Source: Stutzerimonas stutzeri
GTDB taxonomy: Bacteria; Pseudomonadota; Gammaproteobacteria; Pseudomonadales; Pseudomonadaceae
Length of the DNA: 64,000 nucleotides
Assembly: GCF_019090095.1 (NCBI RefSeq)
Contig: NZ_JAGQFP010000001.1
Coordinates: 124,001-188,000, forward strand
Direction: 5' to 3'
Part shown: positions 1-8,963 of the stretch, piece after piece
How positions within the stretch are numbered: position 1 is the first letter of the stretch
How the letters are laid out: each line of letters opens with the position of its first letter
Position numbers and translations under genes: made by a program
The notes under the pieces: generated by a model
Database searches by the model: none
What the model saw: the letters and a program-made list of their open reading frames with translations, nothing else
What the model was told of the DNA's origin: nothing

Positions 1-236
1 AGCTCCTGGACGATGCGCCTGGCGCGTTCGGCGAATGCATGTCCGGCCGTGGTCGGTTTGATTGAGTGGGTGTTGCGGCTGACCAGCTGGCAATCGAGTG
101 ACCGTTCCAGCGAATCGATACGCCGTGCCACGGCTGAGGGCGTCAGTGCGTGCAGGCGAGCCGCCCCGGAAAAACTACCCGCGTCGAGCACATCGAGAAA
201 TAGCTTGAGCTGACTGGTCAGGGCATTGGCGTCCAT
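1..236 (-). CDS. LysR-family transcriptional regulator, N-terminal part
   Basis: The frame starts at the ATG complementary to 234-236 and runs off the left edge, giving about 78 residues. They form a typical LysR winged helix-turn-helix: a first helix around LKLFLDVLDAGSFSGAA, then PSAVARRIDSLERSL as the recognition region and a following RNTHSIKPTTAG wing. The effector-binding domain is outside the window. It is divergent from the TauE/SafE permease at 342, the usual arrangement for a LysR protein and its target, so control of that permease is a reasonable inference. The inducer cannot be told from this fragment. Confidence 0.85.
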   Translation of the reverse strand, partial: MDANALTSQLKLFLDVLDAGSFSGAARLHALTPSAVARRIDSLERSLDCQLVSRNTHSIKPTTAGHAFAERARRIVQE

Positions 237-319
237 ATCGATCGTTCTGCTATGCGTGAAAGGCAAAACCATTGTGCGCGCTTGTGCATGTACCTGCTAG
301 AAGCGGCTGCGTAGCATGG

Positions 320-338
320 CGTTTTCTTTTGGAAAACG
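320..338 (+). promoter_or_regulatory. hairpin covering the ribosome-binding site of the TauE/SafE gene
   Basis: CGTTTTC (320-326) pairs with GAAAACG (332-338) around a TTTTG loop, ending 3 nt before the ATG at 342. The only purine-rich Shine-Dalgarno candidate, GGAAAA, lies in the 3' arm, so folding would hide it. The dyad is seen directly; a regulatory role is inference. Confidence 0.4.
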
Positions 339-341
339 AGC

Positions 342-1097
342 ATGGGATTCGTCGAATTCGGGCTGAACGTGGTGTTGGGCTTGGCCTTGGGGACGCTTGG
401 CGGCCTGTTCGGCATTGGCGGCGGGCTCATTGCGATCCCGGTCCTCGGCGTGCTGTTCGATCTGGATCAGCAGGTGGCTCAAGGGACGGCGCTGGTCATG
501 GTGGTGCCCAACGTGCTGCTGGCGATCTGGCGCTATCACCAGCGCAACCGTATCGACCCACGTCACGCTGCGGCCTTGGGTGTGGCCAGTTTCTGCTTCG
601 CCATCGCCGGTGCGGCCGTGGCTGTCTCGCTGGATGCTGGACGCATGCGTATCGGCTTCATCGGTTTCCTGGTCGCCCTGGCCATCTATACGCTGTCGCG
701 CGTATTCATAAAGCACCAGCCTGGCGGAACCGAGCTGCGCCACCCATGGCCATGGTTAGGCGTGCTGGGCGCCTGGGCAGGAGCGCTGGGCGGCTTGTTC
801 GGCGTGGGGGGCGCGGTGCTGGCCACGCCGGTGTTGACGGCGGTGTTCGGCACCTCGCAGGTTGTGGCACAGGGGCTATCGCTGTCGCTGGCAGCACCGA
901 GTACGGCCGTCACGCTGGTCACCTATGCCACCCACGGTCAGGTCGACTGGGCGTTGGGGGTGCCGCTGGCCATTGGCGGGTTGCTCAGCATCAGCCTGGG
1001 CGTGAAGCTTGCGCACGCGCTGCCGGAGCGTCTGCTGCGTCTTATGTTCAGTGGCTTTCTGCTGCTGAGTGCGGCCATGCTGGCGCTCGAGATCTAG
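342..1097 (+). CDS. TauE/SafE family membrane permease
   Basis: A 251-residue polytopic membrane protein with the two-fold repeat of the TauE/SafE family. The glycine-rich motif GTLGGLFGIGGGLIAIPVL near residues 18-36 is echoed as GALGGLFGVGGAVLATPVL near 148-166, each followed by a conserved QVxAQGTALV/QGLSLSL helix. Family members export sulfite, sulfoacetate or other small anions across the inner membrane; the substrate here cannot be read from sequence. It stands alone, divergent from a LysR gene and convergent with the MATE gene. The start lacks a strong ribosome-binding site and has a hairpin directly in front. Confidence 0.85.
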   Translation: MGFVEFGLNVVLGLALGTLGGLFGIGGGLIAIPVLGVLFDLDQQVAQGTALVMVVPNVLLAIWRYHQRNRIDPRHAAALGVASFCFAIAGAAVAVSLDAGRMRIGFIGFLVALAIYTLSRVFIKHQPGGTELRHPWPWLGVLGAWAGALGGLFGVGGAVLATPVLTAVFGTSQVVAQGLSLSLAAPSTAVTLVTYATHGQVDWALGVPLAIGGLLSISLGVKLAHALPERLLRLMFSGFLLLSAAMLALEI

Positions 1098-1110
1098 CCG
1101 CCAGCTCCGC

Positions 1111-2508
1111 TCATGGCTGGGTTTGCATGGCCGTCGCCGGCTGCCGGCGAATTTCCCGGCGTGCGCTGCGCGCCAGGCGGATGGTCAGCAGGATCGCGGC
1201 GCAACTCAGACCGGCGATCAGCCCCTGCCAGAGACCTGCCGGGCCGCTCGGTTCGCCAAACCTATCGGTGAGGCCCAAGGTGTAGCCGACCGGCAGGCCG
1301 ATCCCCCAATAGGCGAAGAGGGTAAAGATCATGGTCATGCGCGTGTCCTGGTAACCACGCAAGGCGCCGGCTGCGGTTACCTGGACCACGTCGGAGAACT
1401 GGAACAGTGCGGCGTAGAAGAACAGGCTGGCGGCCACCGCAATCACTGCCGGGTCGGGGGTATAGATCCGGGCGATCTGCTCGCTGAACAACAGCATCGA
1501 GCCGGCCGAAAAACAGGCATAGACCAGGCTGGACACGATTCCGACGCCAGCGGCGAAACGTGCATCGCGAGGTGCGCCACGCCCCAGGGCCTGGCCGATC
1601 CGTATGGTGATCGCCATACCCAGCGACAGCGGAATCATGAAGATCAGCGAGGTGAAATTGAGCGCGATCTGGTGGCCCGCCACTACCGTGGCGCCTAGCG
1701 CGCCGATCAGCAGTGCAATGACCGAGAAGATGCTGGCCTCGGCAAACACGGCGATGCCGATCGGCACACCCACCGAGAGCAGGCGGCTCAGTACTGACCA
1801 TTGTGGCCAATCGAAGCGGGCAAACAGCTGGCTGGGCTGGTAATACCCGGCTCGGCGCACCCAGAACAGCATCGCCAGCAACATGAAGCCCATGACCAGC
1901 GCAGTTGCCCATCCGCAGCCGACACCACCCATCGCGGGCAGGCCCAACTTGCCGTAGATGAAGATGTAGTTCAGCGGAATGTTCAAAGTCAGCGCGAGAA
2001 TGCCCACCACCATGCTCGGTCGGGTATGACCGAGTCCATCGCTGAAACAGCGCAACACCTGGTACAGCGCCACGGCAGGGAAGCCGCAGGCCACTGCGCG
2101 CAAATAAGCCATGGTGGGCTCGATCAGGACGGGTTCGACCCGTAGCAGGTGAAGCACGGGCTCGGCATTCCACATCAGCACGGCGAACAGCAAGCCCACG
2201 CCGAACCCCATCCAAAGTGCTTGGCGCACCAGCGGGCCGATCTGTTCATGTTCAGCGCGGCCAAAGCGTTGGGCCACGTTCGGGGTGGTCGCCAGGATGA
2301 CGCCTGTCACCAGCAGGAACACCGGCACCCAGATCGAATTGCCGAGGGCCACCGCGGCAAGATCGTAGGGGCCGACGCGGCCTGCCATCAGCGTATCGAC
2401 GAAGCCCATGGCCGTGTTCGCCAGTTGGGCGACCATCATCGGCAGAGCCAGGGCGAAGAGGGTGCGCAATTCTACGCGAATCCGTCTGAGTTTCGACTCA
2501 GTGGGCAT
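1111..2508 (-). CDS. MATE family multidrug efflux transporter
   Basis: About 465 residues with twelve predicted membrane segments, beginning with the family-typical ELRTLFALALPMMVAQLANTAMGFVDTLMAG. This is the NorM branch of MATE, which expels cationic drugs or dyes using Na+ or H+. Two in-frame ATGs lie three codons apart, at 2517 and 2508. A GGA sits directly against the first but 9 nt before the second, so 2508 is preferred. The divergent neighbour is pdxB, leaving about 120 bp for both promoters. The substrate is unknown. Confidence 0.88.
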   Translation of the reverse strand: MPTESKLRRIRVELRTLFALALPMMVAQLANTAMGFVDTLMAGRVGPYDLAAVALGNSIWVPVFLLVTGVILATTPNVAQRFGRAEHEQIGPLVRQALWMGFGVGLLFAVLMWNAEPVLHLLRVEPVLIEPTMAYLRAVACGFPAVALYQVLRCFSDGLGHTRPSMVVGILALTLNIPLNYIFIYGKLGLPAMGGVGCGWATALVMGFMLLAMLFWVRRAGYYQPSQLFARFDWPQWSVLSRLLSVGVPIGIAVFAEASIFSVIALLIGALGATVVAGHQIALNFTSLIFMIPLSLGMAITIRIGQALGRGAPRDARFAAGVGIVSSLVYACFSAGSMLLFSEQIARIYTPDPAVIAVAASLFFYAALFQFSDVVQVTAAGALRGYQDTRMTMIFTLFAYWGIGLPVGYTLGLTDRFGEPSGPAGLWQGLIAGLSCAAILLTIRLARSARREIRRQPATAMQTQP

Positions 2509-2631
2509 TACAGACATTCCGGATTGTATACAGAAGCGCGCTAGTCTACGCCGCCGAGGCACCACTCGGAAAGGCAGCATAGCGCCGCCACCCGGTCTAG
2601 AATGGCCCCCATCGATGACGGAGCCCCACTG

Positions 2632-3777
2632 ATGCGAATCCTTGCCGACGAAAACATTCCGCTGGTTGACGACTTTTTTGGCGAGCACGGCGACATTCGC
2701 CGCATGACGGGCCGTAGCATCAACCGAGCGGCATTGGAGCAGGCCGAAGTGCTCCTGGTTCGTTCGGTTACCCGGGTCGATCGCGAGCTGCTCGAAGGCA
2801 GTGCGGTGCGCTTCGTGGGCACCTGTACCATCGGCACGGACCATCTGGACATCGACTATTTCGATGAGGTGGGTATCGACTGGGCAAGCGCACCAGGATG
2901 CAATGCGCGTGGCGTCGTCGATTACGTGCTAGGCAGCCTGCTGGCGCTGGCCGAAGGTGAGGGTGTGGCGCTGGATAGCCGCCGTTATGGCATTGTCGGG
3001 GCGGGTGAGGTCGGCGGCCGGCTGGTGAACGTATTGCGTGGCCTCGGCTGGGACGTCCGCGTGTGCGATCCGCTACGCCAGGCGCAAGAGGCCGGCGATT
3101 TCGTCGGGCTGGAGCAGATACTCGACGAGTGCGATGTCATCAGTCTGCACACGCCTTTGACCTTGGAGGGCGAGCATTCGACGTTCCATCTGTTGGATCA
3201 GGCTCGTCTGGAGCGCCTGCGTCCAGGCGCCTGGCTGATCAACGCCGCCCGTGGCGCAATCGTCGACAATGTCGCGCTGCGCGAGCAACTGGCCAGACGG
3301 CCGGATATCCAGGCTGTCCTCGATGTCTGGGAAGGCGAGCCGCAGGTCGACGTCGAGCTGGCCGAGTTGTGCTGGATCGCCACCCCGCACATCGCAGGTT
3401 ACAGCCTGGACGGCAAGCTGCGCGGAACGGCCCAGATCTATCAAGCGTTCTGTGCCAGCAAAGACATCGAACCCAAGGTCGATCTCGCTGGGCTGATGCC
3501 TGCCGCACCGCTACGCGGGCTGGTGTTCGATGGCTCGGTCAGTCCGGCAGACATGCTGTCGACCATCTGCCGCGCGGTCTACGACCCGCGCCGGGACGAC
3601 GCCGCATTCCGGCGCAGCCTGAATGGCAACGAAACGCAGCGTCGTATTGATTTCGACCAACTGCGCAAGCAGTACCCGCCGCGCCGGGAAATCGAGGGTC
3701 TGCAGATCGAAATCAATCAAGCGCAACCAGTGCAGGAAAACCTCGTGCGGGCGCTGGGGGCTTGCCTGAGCCGCTGA
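2632..3777 (+). CDS. pdxB: erythronate-4-phosphate dehydrogenase
   Basis: A 381-residue D-2-hydroxyacid dehydrogenase matching PdxB, which oxidises 4-phosphoerythronate in the DXP-dependent pyridoxal phosphate pathway. Visible features are the opening [16 protein letters not shown], the Rossmann glycine motif [16 protein letters not shown] near residues 120-135, the [11 protein letters not shown] segment with the catalytic Arg region, and ATPHIAGYS with the catalytic His. A C-terminal extension typical of PdxB follows. The ATG at 2632 is chosen because it gives the conserved N-terminus; an upstream in-frame ATG at 2602 would add ten atypical residues. Confidence 0.95.
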   Translation: MRILADENIPLVDDFFGEHGDIRRMTGRSINRAALEQAEVLLVRSVTRVDRELLEGSAVRFVGTCTIGTDHLDIDYFDEVGIDWASAPGCNARGVVDYVLGSLLALAEGEGVALDSRRYGIVGAGEVGGRLVNVLRGLGWDVRVCDPLRQAQEAGDFVGLEQILDECDVISLHTPLTLEGEHSTFHLLDQARLERLRPGAWLINAARGAIVDNVALREQLARRPDIQAVLDVWEGEPQVDVELAELCWIATPHIAGYSLDGKLRGTAQIYQAFCASKDIEPKVDLAGLMPAAPLRGLVFDGSVSPADMLSTICRAVYDPRRDDAAFRRSLNGNETQRRIDFDQLRKQYPPRREIEGLQIEINQAQPVQENLVRALGACLSR

Positions 3778-3890
3778 TGGATGAGGCAGCGCTGCGTGAT
3801 GCCAGGCAGCGGGCAGACGACGGGCTGGATGCAATTTTTGGCCTGCTCCGCTAGCATTACGCGTCTTCTGCTTTAGCCCGCGATGGTGTT

Positions 3891-5930
3891 ATGAGTTATC
3901 AGGTACTAGCCCGCAAATGGCGTCCGCGCTCGTTCCGCGAAATGGTCGGCCAGACGCATGTGCTCAAGGCCCTGATCAACGCGCTGGACAGTCAGCGTCT
4001 GCACCACGCCTATCTGTTCACCGGTACGCGTGGCGTCGGCAAGACCACCATCGCACGCATCATCGCCAAGTGTCTGAACTGCGAGACCGGCATCAGCTCC
4101 ACGCCGTGCGGAACGTGTTCGGTCTGTCGCGAGATCGACGAGGGACGTTTCGTCGATCTGATCGAGGTCGATGCTGCGAGCCGCACCAAGGTCGAGGATA
4201 CGCGCGAGCTCCTGGACAACGTGCAGTACGCCCCCAGTCGGGGCCGCTACAAGGTCTACTTGATCGACGAAGTGCACATGCTCTCGTCGCACTCATTCAA
4301 TGCGCTGCTCAAGACGCTTGAAGAGCCGCCACCTCACGTCAAATTCCTGCTGGCCACCACGGACCCGCAAAAACTGCCGGTCACCATTCTTTCGCGCTGT
4401 TTGCAGTTCTCCCTGAAGAACATGCCTCCCGAGCGTGTCGTCGAGCACCTGACCCATGTGCTGGGTGTCGAGCAGGTTCCCTTCGAGGAGGATGCGCTCT
4501 GGTTGCTAGGCCGGGCTGCCGACGGGTCGATGCGTGACGCCATGAGCCTGACTGACCAGGCCATCGCGTTCGGTGAAGGCCGGGTGCTCGCGGCCGACGT
4601 GCGCAGCATGCTCGGCACACTCGATCATGGCCAGGTTTACGGGGTATTGCAGGCGCTGCTCGAAGGTGACGCTCGAGCACTGCTCGAGGCGGTGCGCCAT
4701 CTCGCGGAGCAGGGGCCTGACTGGGGCGGCGTGTTAGCTGAAATGCTCAACGTACTGCACCGTGTTGCGGTTGCGCAGGCGCTTCCGGATGCTGTCGATA
4801 ACGGGCAGGGCGACCGCGATCGAGTGCTGGCGCTGGCTCAGGCGCTGCCGGCTGAAGACGTGCAGTTCTATTACCAGATGGGCCTGATCGGTCGCCGTGA
4901 CTTGCCATTGGCACCTGATCCGCGCAGCGGTTTCGAAATGGTGATGTTGCGCATGCTCGCGTTCCGTCCCGCAGACAGTGAAAACGCGCCGCGAACACCG
5001 CTAAAGAACTTGGGAATCAGTCCGGCCACGACTGATTCCGTAACGACGAAGGTGGCCGGTTCAGCGGCATCGGCTGCGCCGGTTGATGATGGGGTTACTG
5101 CGCGAGCCGAGCCGCCGGTCGCTACGCCACCAGGCCCACCAGCGGAACGGCTGACCCCCGCGCCGGCGTCGGTTGATGCGAGCGTCGAGCCGCAGCCAGC
5201 ACCGGCGAGCCAGCTCGTATCCGAAGAGCTGCCCGAGCCGGTAGTTCCGACCTCCGAACCCCCTGTCGTCGACGTTCCCTGGAACGAACCGCCCAGTACG
5301 CCGCCGATCGCGGTAGAAAGCGAGGCGCTTGAACAGCGGACCACCCCGATCGAGCAGCCGGAGCACGTAGCGGCTGTGGTTGAGGTGAGCGAGCCGGATG
5401 ACGACGAGCCACCGCTCACCGACGAGGATTACTTCGAGGTTGAGACGCAGGCCGAAGCCTTCCTTGATGGGCTGGATGATTTGGCGCCTGAGCCTCAAGC
5501 TGCCGAACCGATGCCTGCAGTCGAGCCCGCCACCGGCCTGGCCGCAGAGTGGCAAGACATTTATCTGAAGCTGGGATTGGGCGGGCTGACCGGAAGCATC
5601 GCAGCCAATTGCACCCTGGTCTCCGTCGAAGGCGACCGCTGGCTCATGCACCTGGACCCGGCGCAAAGTGCGCTGTTCAACGCCACCCAACACCGACGCT
5701 TGAACGACGCCTTGAATCAATATCATGGACGCACCCTGCGGTTGGATATCGAACTGCAGGCGCCGCAGCAGGAAACGCCTGCTCAGGCTGCGTCGCGGCG
5801 CCGTGGCGAGCGCCAGCGGGCTGCAGAACAGTCGATTCAGGCCGACCCGGTCGTGCAGCAACTGATGCAGCAGTTCGCCGCCGTCATTCGCGACGGTACT
5901 ATCGAACCCGTCGAACACTCCGAAAGCTGA
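3891..5930 (+). CDS. dnaX: DNA polymerase III subunits gamma/tau
   Basis: A 679-residue clamp-loader ATPase. The N-terminal AAA+ module has a P-loop GTRGVGKT at residues 45-52 and a four-cysteine zinc site (C64, C73, C76, C79) followed by LIDEVHML. Domain III runs to about 365. Residues 370-540 are a proline/alanine/glutamate-rich linker, and the last 140 residues form the tau-specific region that binds polymerase alpha and DnaB. I see no A-AAA-AAG slippery heptamer of the E. coli type, so a short gamma form made that way is not evident. The gene begins a compact set with ybaB and recR. Confidence 0.97.
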   Translation: MSYQVLARKWRPRSFREMVGQTHVLKALINALDSQRLHHAYLFTGTRGVGKTTIARIIAKCLNCETGISSTPCGTCSVCREIDEGRFVDLIEVDAASRTKVEDTRELLDNVQYAPSRGRYKVYLIDEVHMLSSHSFNALLKTLEEPPPHVKFLLATTDPQKLPVTILSRCLQFSLKNMPPERVVEHLTHVLGVEQVPFEEDALWLLGRAADGSMRDAMSLTDQAIAFGEGRVLAADVRSMLGTLDHGQVYGVLQALLEGDARALLEAVRHLAEQGPDWGGVLAEMLNVLHRVAVAQALPDAVDNGQGDRDRVLALAQALPAEDVQFYYQMGLIGRRDLPLAPDPRSGFEMVMLRMLAFRPADSENAPRTPLKNLGISPATTDSVTTKVAGSAASAAPVDDGVTARAEPPVATPPGPPAERLTPAPASVDASVEPQPAPASQLVSEELPEPVVPTSEPPVVDVPWNEPPSTPPIAVESEALEQRTTPIEQPEHVAAVVEVSEPDDDEPPLTDEDYFEVETQAEAFLDGLDDLAPEPQAAEPMPAVEPATGLAAEWQDIYLKLGLGGLTGSIAANCTLVSVEGDRWLMHLDPAQSALFNATQHRRLNDALNQYHGRTLRLDIELQAPQQETPAQAASRRRGERQRAAEQSIQADPVVQQLMQQFAAVIRDGTIEPVEHSES

Positions 5931-5945
5931 CCCGAGGGATATCTC

Positions 5946-6272
5946 ATGATGAAAGGTGGCATGGCCGGGCTGATGAAGCAGGCGCAGCAAATGCAGGAAA
6001 AGATGCAGAAGATGCAGGAAGAGCTAGCCAATGCCGAAGTGACCGGTCAATCCGGAGCCGGCCTGGTGAGCGTGGTGATGAATGGACGCCATGACGTCAA
6101 ACGCGTCAGCCTGGATGACAGCCTGATGCAAGAAGACAAGGAAATTCTCGAAGACCTGATCGCTGCGGCCATGAACGACGCCGTGCGGAAGATCGAACAG
6201 AACAGCAAGGAAAAGATGGCGGGCATGACCGATGGCATGCAGCTGCCGCCCGGCTTCAAGATGCCGTTCTAA
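5946..6272 (+). CDS. YbaB/EbfC nucleoid-associated protein
   Basis: A 108-residue small DNA-binding protein of the YbaB/EbfC family. It opens with a methionine- and glutamine-rich helix ([20 protein letters not shown]) followed by the conserved [16 protein letters not shown] core and a C-terminal helix with [15 protein letters not shown]. Homologues form dimers that bind DNA and influence nucleoid structure. It follows dnaX by 15 bp with a GAGGGATATCTC ribosome-binding region and precedes recR. This arrangement is conserved widely in bacteria. Confidence 0.95.
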   Translation: MMKGGMAGLMKQAQQMQEKMQKMQEELANAEVTGQSGAGLVSVVMNGRHDVKRVSLDDSLMQEDKEILEDLIAAAMNDAVRKIEQNSKEKMAGMTDGMQLPPGFKMPF

Positions 6273-6282
6273 AGCGTTCACG

Positions 6283-6353
6283 AGCTACAAGCCAGGTGCC
6301 ACAAGCGAGGCTGGTCGGCGCACCGAACCGCCCCAGCCTGACCGCTTGTAGCT
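6283..6353. repeat. palindromic intergenic repeat (REP-like)
   Basis: Between ybaB and recR, AGCTACAAGC (6283-6292) is the exact inverted copy of GCTTGTAGCT (6344-6353), with an inner pair AGGCTGG (6308-6314) and CCAGCCT (6333-6339). The nested dyads make a long branched hairpin. The sequence resembles small extragenic palindromes of pseudomonads. It may also stabilise or separate the two messages. Confidence 0.7.
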
Positions 6354-6381
6354 TCAACGTTGAGTTTCCCGCCGAGATTTT

Positions 6382-6981
6382 ATGAGCTTCAGTCCTCTTA
6401 TTCGTCAACTCATCGATGCCCTGCGAATTCTTCCCGGAGTGGGGCAGAAGACTGCGCAGCGCATGGCGCTGCAGCTGCTTGAGCGTGACCGTAGCGGCGG
6501 TTTGCGACTGGCTCAGGCGCTCACCCGGGCCATGGACGAAGTGGGTTACTGTCGCCAATGCCGCACCTTGAGCGAGGATGATCTCTGCCCGCAATGCGCC
6601 GACCCGCGACGAGACGACTCGTTGCTCTGCATCGTTCAGAGCCCGGTGGACGTGTTCGCGGTCGACCAGACTGGCTTTCGTGGCCGCTACTTCGTGCTCA
6701 AAGGGCATCTGTCTCCCCTTGACGGTCTCGGGCCTGAAGCCATTGGTATCCCGGAACTGCTCGCCCGTGTCGCCGAAGGGAACTTTCATGAGGCGATTCT
6801 GGCGACCAATCCCACCGTCGAAGGCGAGGCCACCGCTCACTACATTGCCCAGTTGTTGATCCCCAAGGGGCTGACGCTCAGTCGTATCGCCCACGGGGTG
6901 CCGTTGGGCGGCGAGCTTGATCTGGTGGACGGCGGCACGCTTGCCCACGCTTTCGCAGGACGAAAGGCGATCACGCTGTAA
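6382..6981 (+). CDS. recR: recombination mediator RecR
   Basis: A 199-residue protein that, with RecF and RecO, loads RecA onto SSB-coated gaps. The helix-hairpin-helix is at residues 10-30 ([17 protein letters not shown]), the zinc finger uses C57, C60, C69 and C72, and a Toprim domain follows, with [15 protein letters not shown] and [12 protein letters not shown] segments. Length matches the family. It sits in the dnaX-ybaB-recR order common to most bacteria, separated from ybaB by the REP-like hairpin. Confidence 0.96.
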   Translation: MSFSPLIRQLIDALRILPGVGQKTAQRMALQLLERDRSGGLRLAQALTRAMDEVGYCRQCRTLSEDDLCPQCADPRRDDSLLCIVQSPVDVFAVDQTGFRGRYFVLKGHLSPLDGLGPEAIGIPELLARVAEGNFHEAILATNPTVEGEATAHYIAQLLIPKGLTLSRIAHGVPLGGELDLVDGGTLAHAFAGRKAITL

Positions 6982-7072
6982 CAAGCTTATAACGCTCCGT
7001 TTGTGGCTTATCGCTGCTAAGTAGTGCCGAACTGCCAGTGCTTCGTGTAAAGTTCTAAGCCAGATTAGCTTA

Positions 7073-7108
7073 ATAACCAAAAGAAATTTTGTCCTTTGTT
7101 TTGGTTAT
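7073..7108. promoter_or_regulatory. 10-bp inverted repeat upstream of ABC transporter operon
   Basis: ATAACCAAAA (7073-7082) and TTTTGGTTAT (7099-7108) are perfect inverted repeats separated by 16 nt, about 30 nt before the start of the binding-protein gene. This is an AT-rich island in GC-rich DNA. It could be an operator overlapping the promoter or a leader hairpin; the sequence alone does not decide. Confidence 0.5.
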
Positions 7109-7136
7109 AACTGCACGCTACGAACGCGAGGTCGAG

Positions 7137-8126
7137 ATGAAAGCGAAACGCTGGTTGGTTCCTGCTCTGTTGCTGTTGAGTGCTGTTGCGCAGGCACAGG
7201 AAAAGCTCAAGGTCGGTTACATCCGCGTGATGGATGACGCCCAAGCGATGGTCGCTTACGAAGGCGATTTCTATAAGAAGCACGGCCTGGATGTCGAACT
7301 CGTCGAGTTCAGTTCCGGTACCGACCTGATCAAGGCCATCATCGGTGGCCAACTGGATACCGGCGTGCTGGGGTTCACCAATGCAGTGGCCTGGGCATCC
7401 AAGGGCGCGGACCTCAAGGTCGTTGGTGGCGCGCAACAGGGTTATCACTCCATCGTCGCGCGTGAAGGCACCGGTATCGAAAAAGTCGCTGACCTGAAAG
7501 GCAAGATTCTTGCCTCGCAGAAGGAAGGCAGCACTGCCGATGCGGTTCTGCGTGGTGTGACGCTGAAGGATGCCGGACTGTCGCCCAGCGACGTGAACAT
7601 CATGGGTACCAGCCCGGCGGTCGCGGTCCAGTCCCTGGTCTCGGGTCGCACCGATGCCGCGTTTCTCTTCGAACCGTACGACCGCATCGCCCAGCTCGTG
7701 GCACCGGTAAAGCAGATTTATGAAATCGGCGAGGTGTGGCCTTTCCCCTGCATGGTGGTGATCACCTCCGGGGAAACCTTGGCAAAGCGTAAGGACGCTG
7801 TCTGGAAGTCGCTGGACGCCCAGCGCGATGCCATCGAGCTGCTGGAAAAGCAGCCGGCCGACGCGGCCAAACTCATCGCTGACTACTTCATCGCCGAGCC
7901 GACGTTGAAAACGCTCAACCGCGGTGATCTGCCCCGTGAGGTAGTCATCGAAGAGGCCATCGCCACTCAGACCTTCAACGCCAAGCTGGGCAGCGACGAT
8001 TTGGCCCGCATCCAGCAACTGGCCGACATCCTCCAGGACCTGGGTTCGCTCAAGACCCGCGACGGCAAGCCGTTCGACACCAGCGCCATTCTCGACCTGT
8101 CGTGGCAGCAGTCTCGCGAGCTCTGA
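7137..8126 (+). CDS. ABC transporter periplasmic substrate-binding protein (NitT/TauT type)
   Basis: A 329-residue secreted protein with a clear signal peptide (MKAKRWLVPALLLLSAVAQAQ) and the SsuA/TauA/NrtA-like fold: KVGYIRVMDDAQAMVAYEGDFYKKHGLDVELVEF, GFTNAVAWASKGADLKVVG and TAAFLFEP-like segments. Proteins of this family feed sulfonates, taurine, nitrate or pyrimidine precursors to an ABC importer. The start at 7137 follows GCGAGG and gives the signal peptide directly. It heads an operon with an ATPase, a permease and another periplasmic protein. The ligand is not identifiable by eye. Confidence 0.88.
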   Translation: MKAKRWLVPALLLLSAVAQAQEKLKVGYIRVMDDAQAMVAYEGDFYKKHGLDVELVEFSSGTDLIKAIIGGQLDTGVLGFTNAVAWASKGADLKVVGGAQQGYHSIVAREGTGIEKVADLKGKILASQKEGSTADAVLRGVTLKDAGLSPSDVNIMGTSPAVAVQSLVSGRTDAAFLFEPYDRIAQLVAPVKQIYEIGEVWPFPCMVVITSGETLAKRKDAVWKSLDAQRDAIELLEKQPADAAKLIADYFIAEPTLKTLNRGDLPREVVIEEAIATQTFNAKLGSDDLARIQQLADILQDLGSLKTRDGKPFDTSAILDLSWQQSREL

Positions 8127-8144
8127 TCGAACAGGCTCGCACTA

Positions 8145-8170
8145 ACTGCCCGGCCTCAGCGCCGGGCAGT
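8145..8170 (+). promoter_or_regulatory. intercistronic hairpin in ABC operon
   Basis: ACTGCCCGGC (8145-8154) and GCCGGGCAGT (8161-8170) form a perfect 10-bp stem with a 6-nt loop, 19 nt after the binding-protein stop codon. No T-tract follows, so it is more likely a message-stabilising or partly terminating hairpin than a full terminator. Such hairpins often keep binding protein in excess over membrane components. Confidence 0.6.
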
Positions 8171-8219
8171 GTCATTACAGCTCGCCGTACCGGCAGATCC
8201 TTAAGGACCTCAACGCGTT

Positions 8220-8963
8220 ATGCAGCTCAGGTTTGAAGCAGTAGACAAGCACTTCGGGCAGCTCGAAGTCATCAAAGGGTTCAGCGGCGAATTTGCCCAG
8301 GGCGAACTGGTTGCCCTGGTCGGCCCATCGGGCTGCGGAAAGTCGACGTTGCTGCACCTCGTCGCTGGGCTGGAGAACCCGACGGCAGGGCGCGTGCTCG
8401 CCGACGGCAAGCCCATCCCCGGGCCCAGTCCGCGTCGCACCCTGGTTTTCCAGGAGCATGCGTTGTATCCCTGGCTGTCGCTGCAGGCCAACGTGGCCAT
8501 GGCGCTGGAACTGCAAGGTGTCGCCAAGGCCGAGGCTTTCGCACAAGCGAAGGCGTGGCTCGCCCGGGTGAGCCTGGACGGCTTCGAGCAGTACTACCCG
8601 CATCAGGTCTCCGGCGGGATGCGTCAGCGCACGGCGCTGGCGCGCGCCTTTATTGCCAAACCGGAGGTGCTGCTGCTCGATGAGCCCTTTGGCGCCCTCG
8701 ACGCGCTTACCCGCATGGCTTTGCAGGATGTTCTGCGCGAACTGATCGACGAGCATCTGCCCACGGTGTTGCTGGTGACCCATGACGTCGATGAAGCCTT
8801 GTATCTGGCTGATCACGTACTGGTGTTCAGTGCCCGGCCGGCACGGGTGCTGAAAACCTTCAATTTCACCCATTGCGAGAAGAGCCACGACCTCTCCGAG
8901 TTCGCGGCCGAGCGGCGCGAAATCCTGCGTTTGCTGGGTATCAAGACGGAGGTAGGGCACTGA
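8220..8963 (+). CDS. ABC transporter ATP-binding protein (SsuB/TauB type)
   Basis: A 247-residue ABC ATPase powering the importer encoded around it. Walker A is GPSGCGKST at residues 35-43, the signature is VSGGMRQRTALARAF, Walker B is VLLLDEPFGALDALTR, and the switch His lies in LLVTHDVDEAL. The pattern is that of nitrate/sulfonate/taurine importers. The spacing from an AAGGA motif to the ATG is long. Its TGA overlaps the permease ATG by one base, so the two are translationally coupled. Confidence 0.93.
   Translation: MQLRFEAVDKHFGQLEVIKGFSGEFAQGELVALVGPSGCGKSTLLHLVAGLENPTAGRVLADGKPIPGPSPRRTLVFQEHALYPWLSLQANVAMALELQGVAKAEAFAQAKAWLARVSLDGFEQYYPHQVSGGMRQRTALARAFIAKPEVLLLDEPFGALDALTRMALQDVLRELIDEHLPTVLLVTHDVDEALYLADHVLVFSARPARVLKTFNFTHCEKSHDLSEFAAERREILRLLGIKTEVGH

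Noticed and set aside
3778..3890. 4.5S RNA gene near dnaX
   Set aside because: I looked for the conserved signal-recognition RNA loop in the pdxB-dnaX gap and did not find it.
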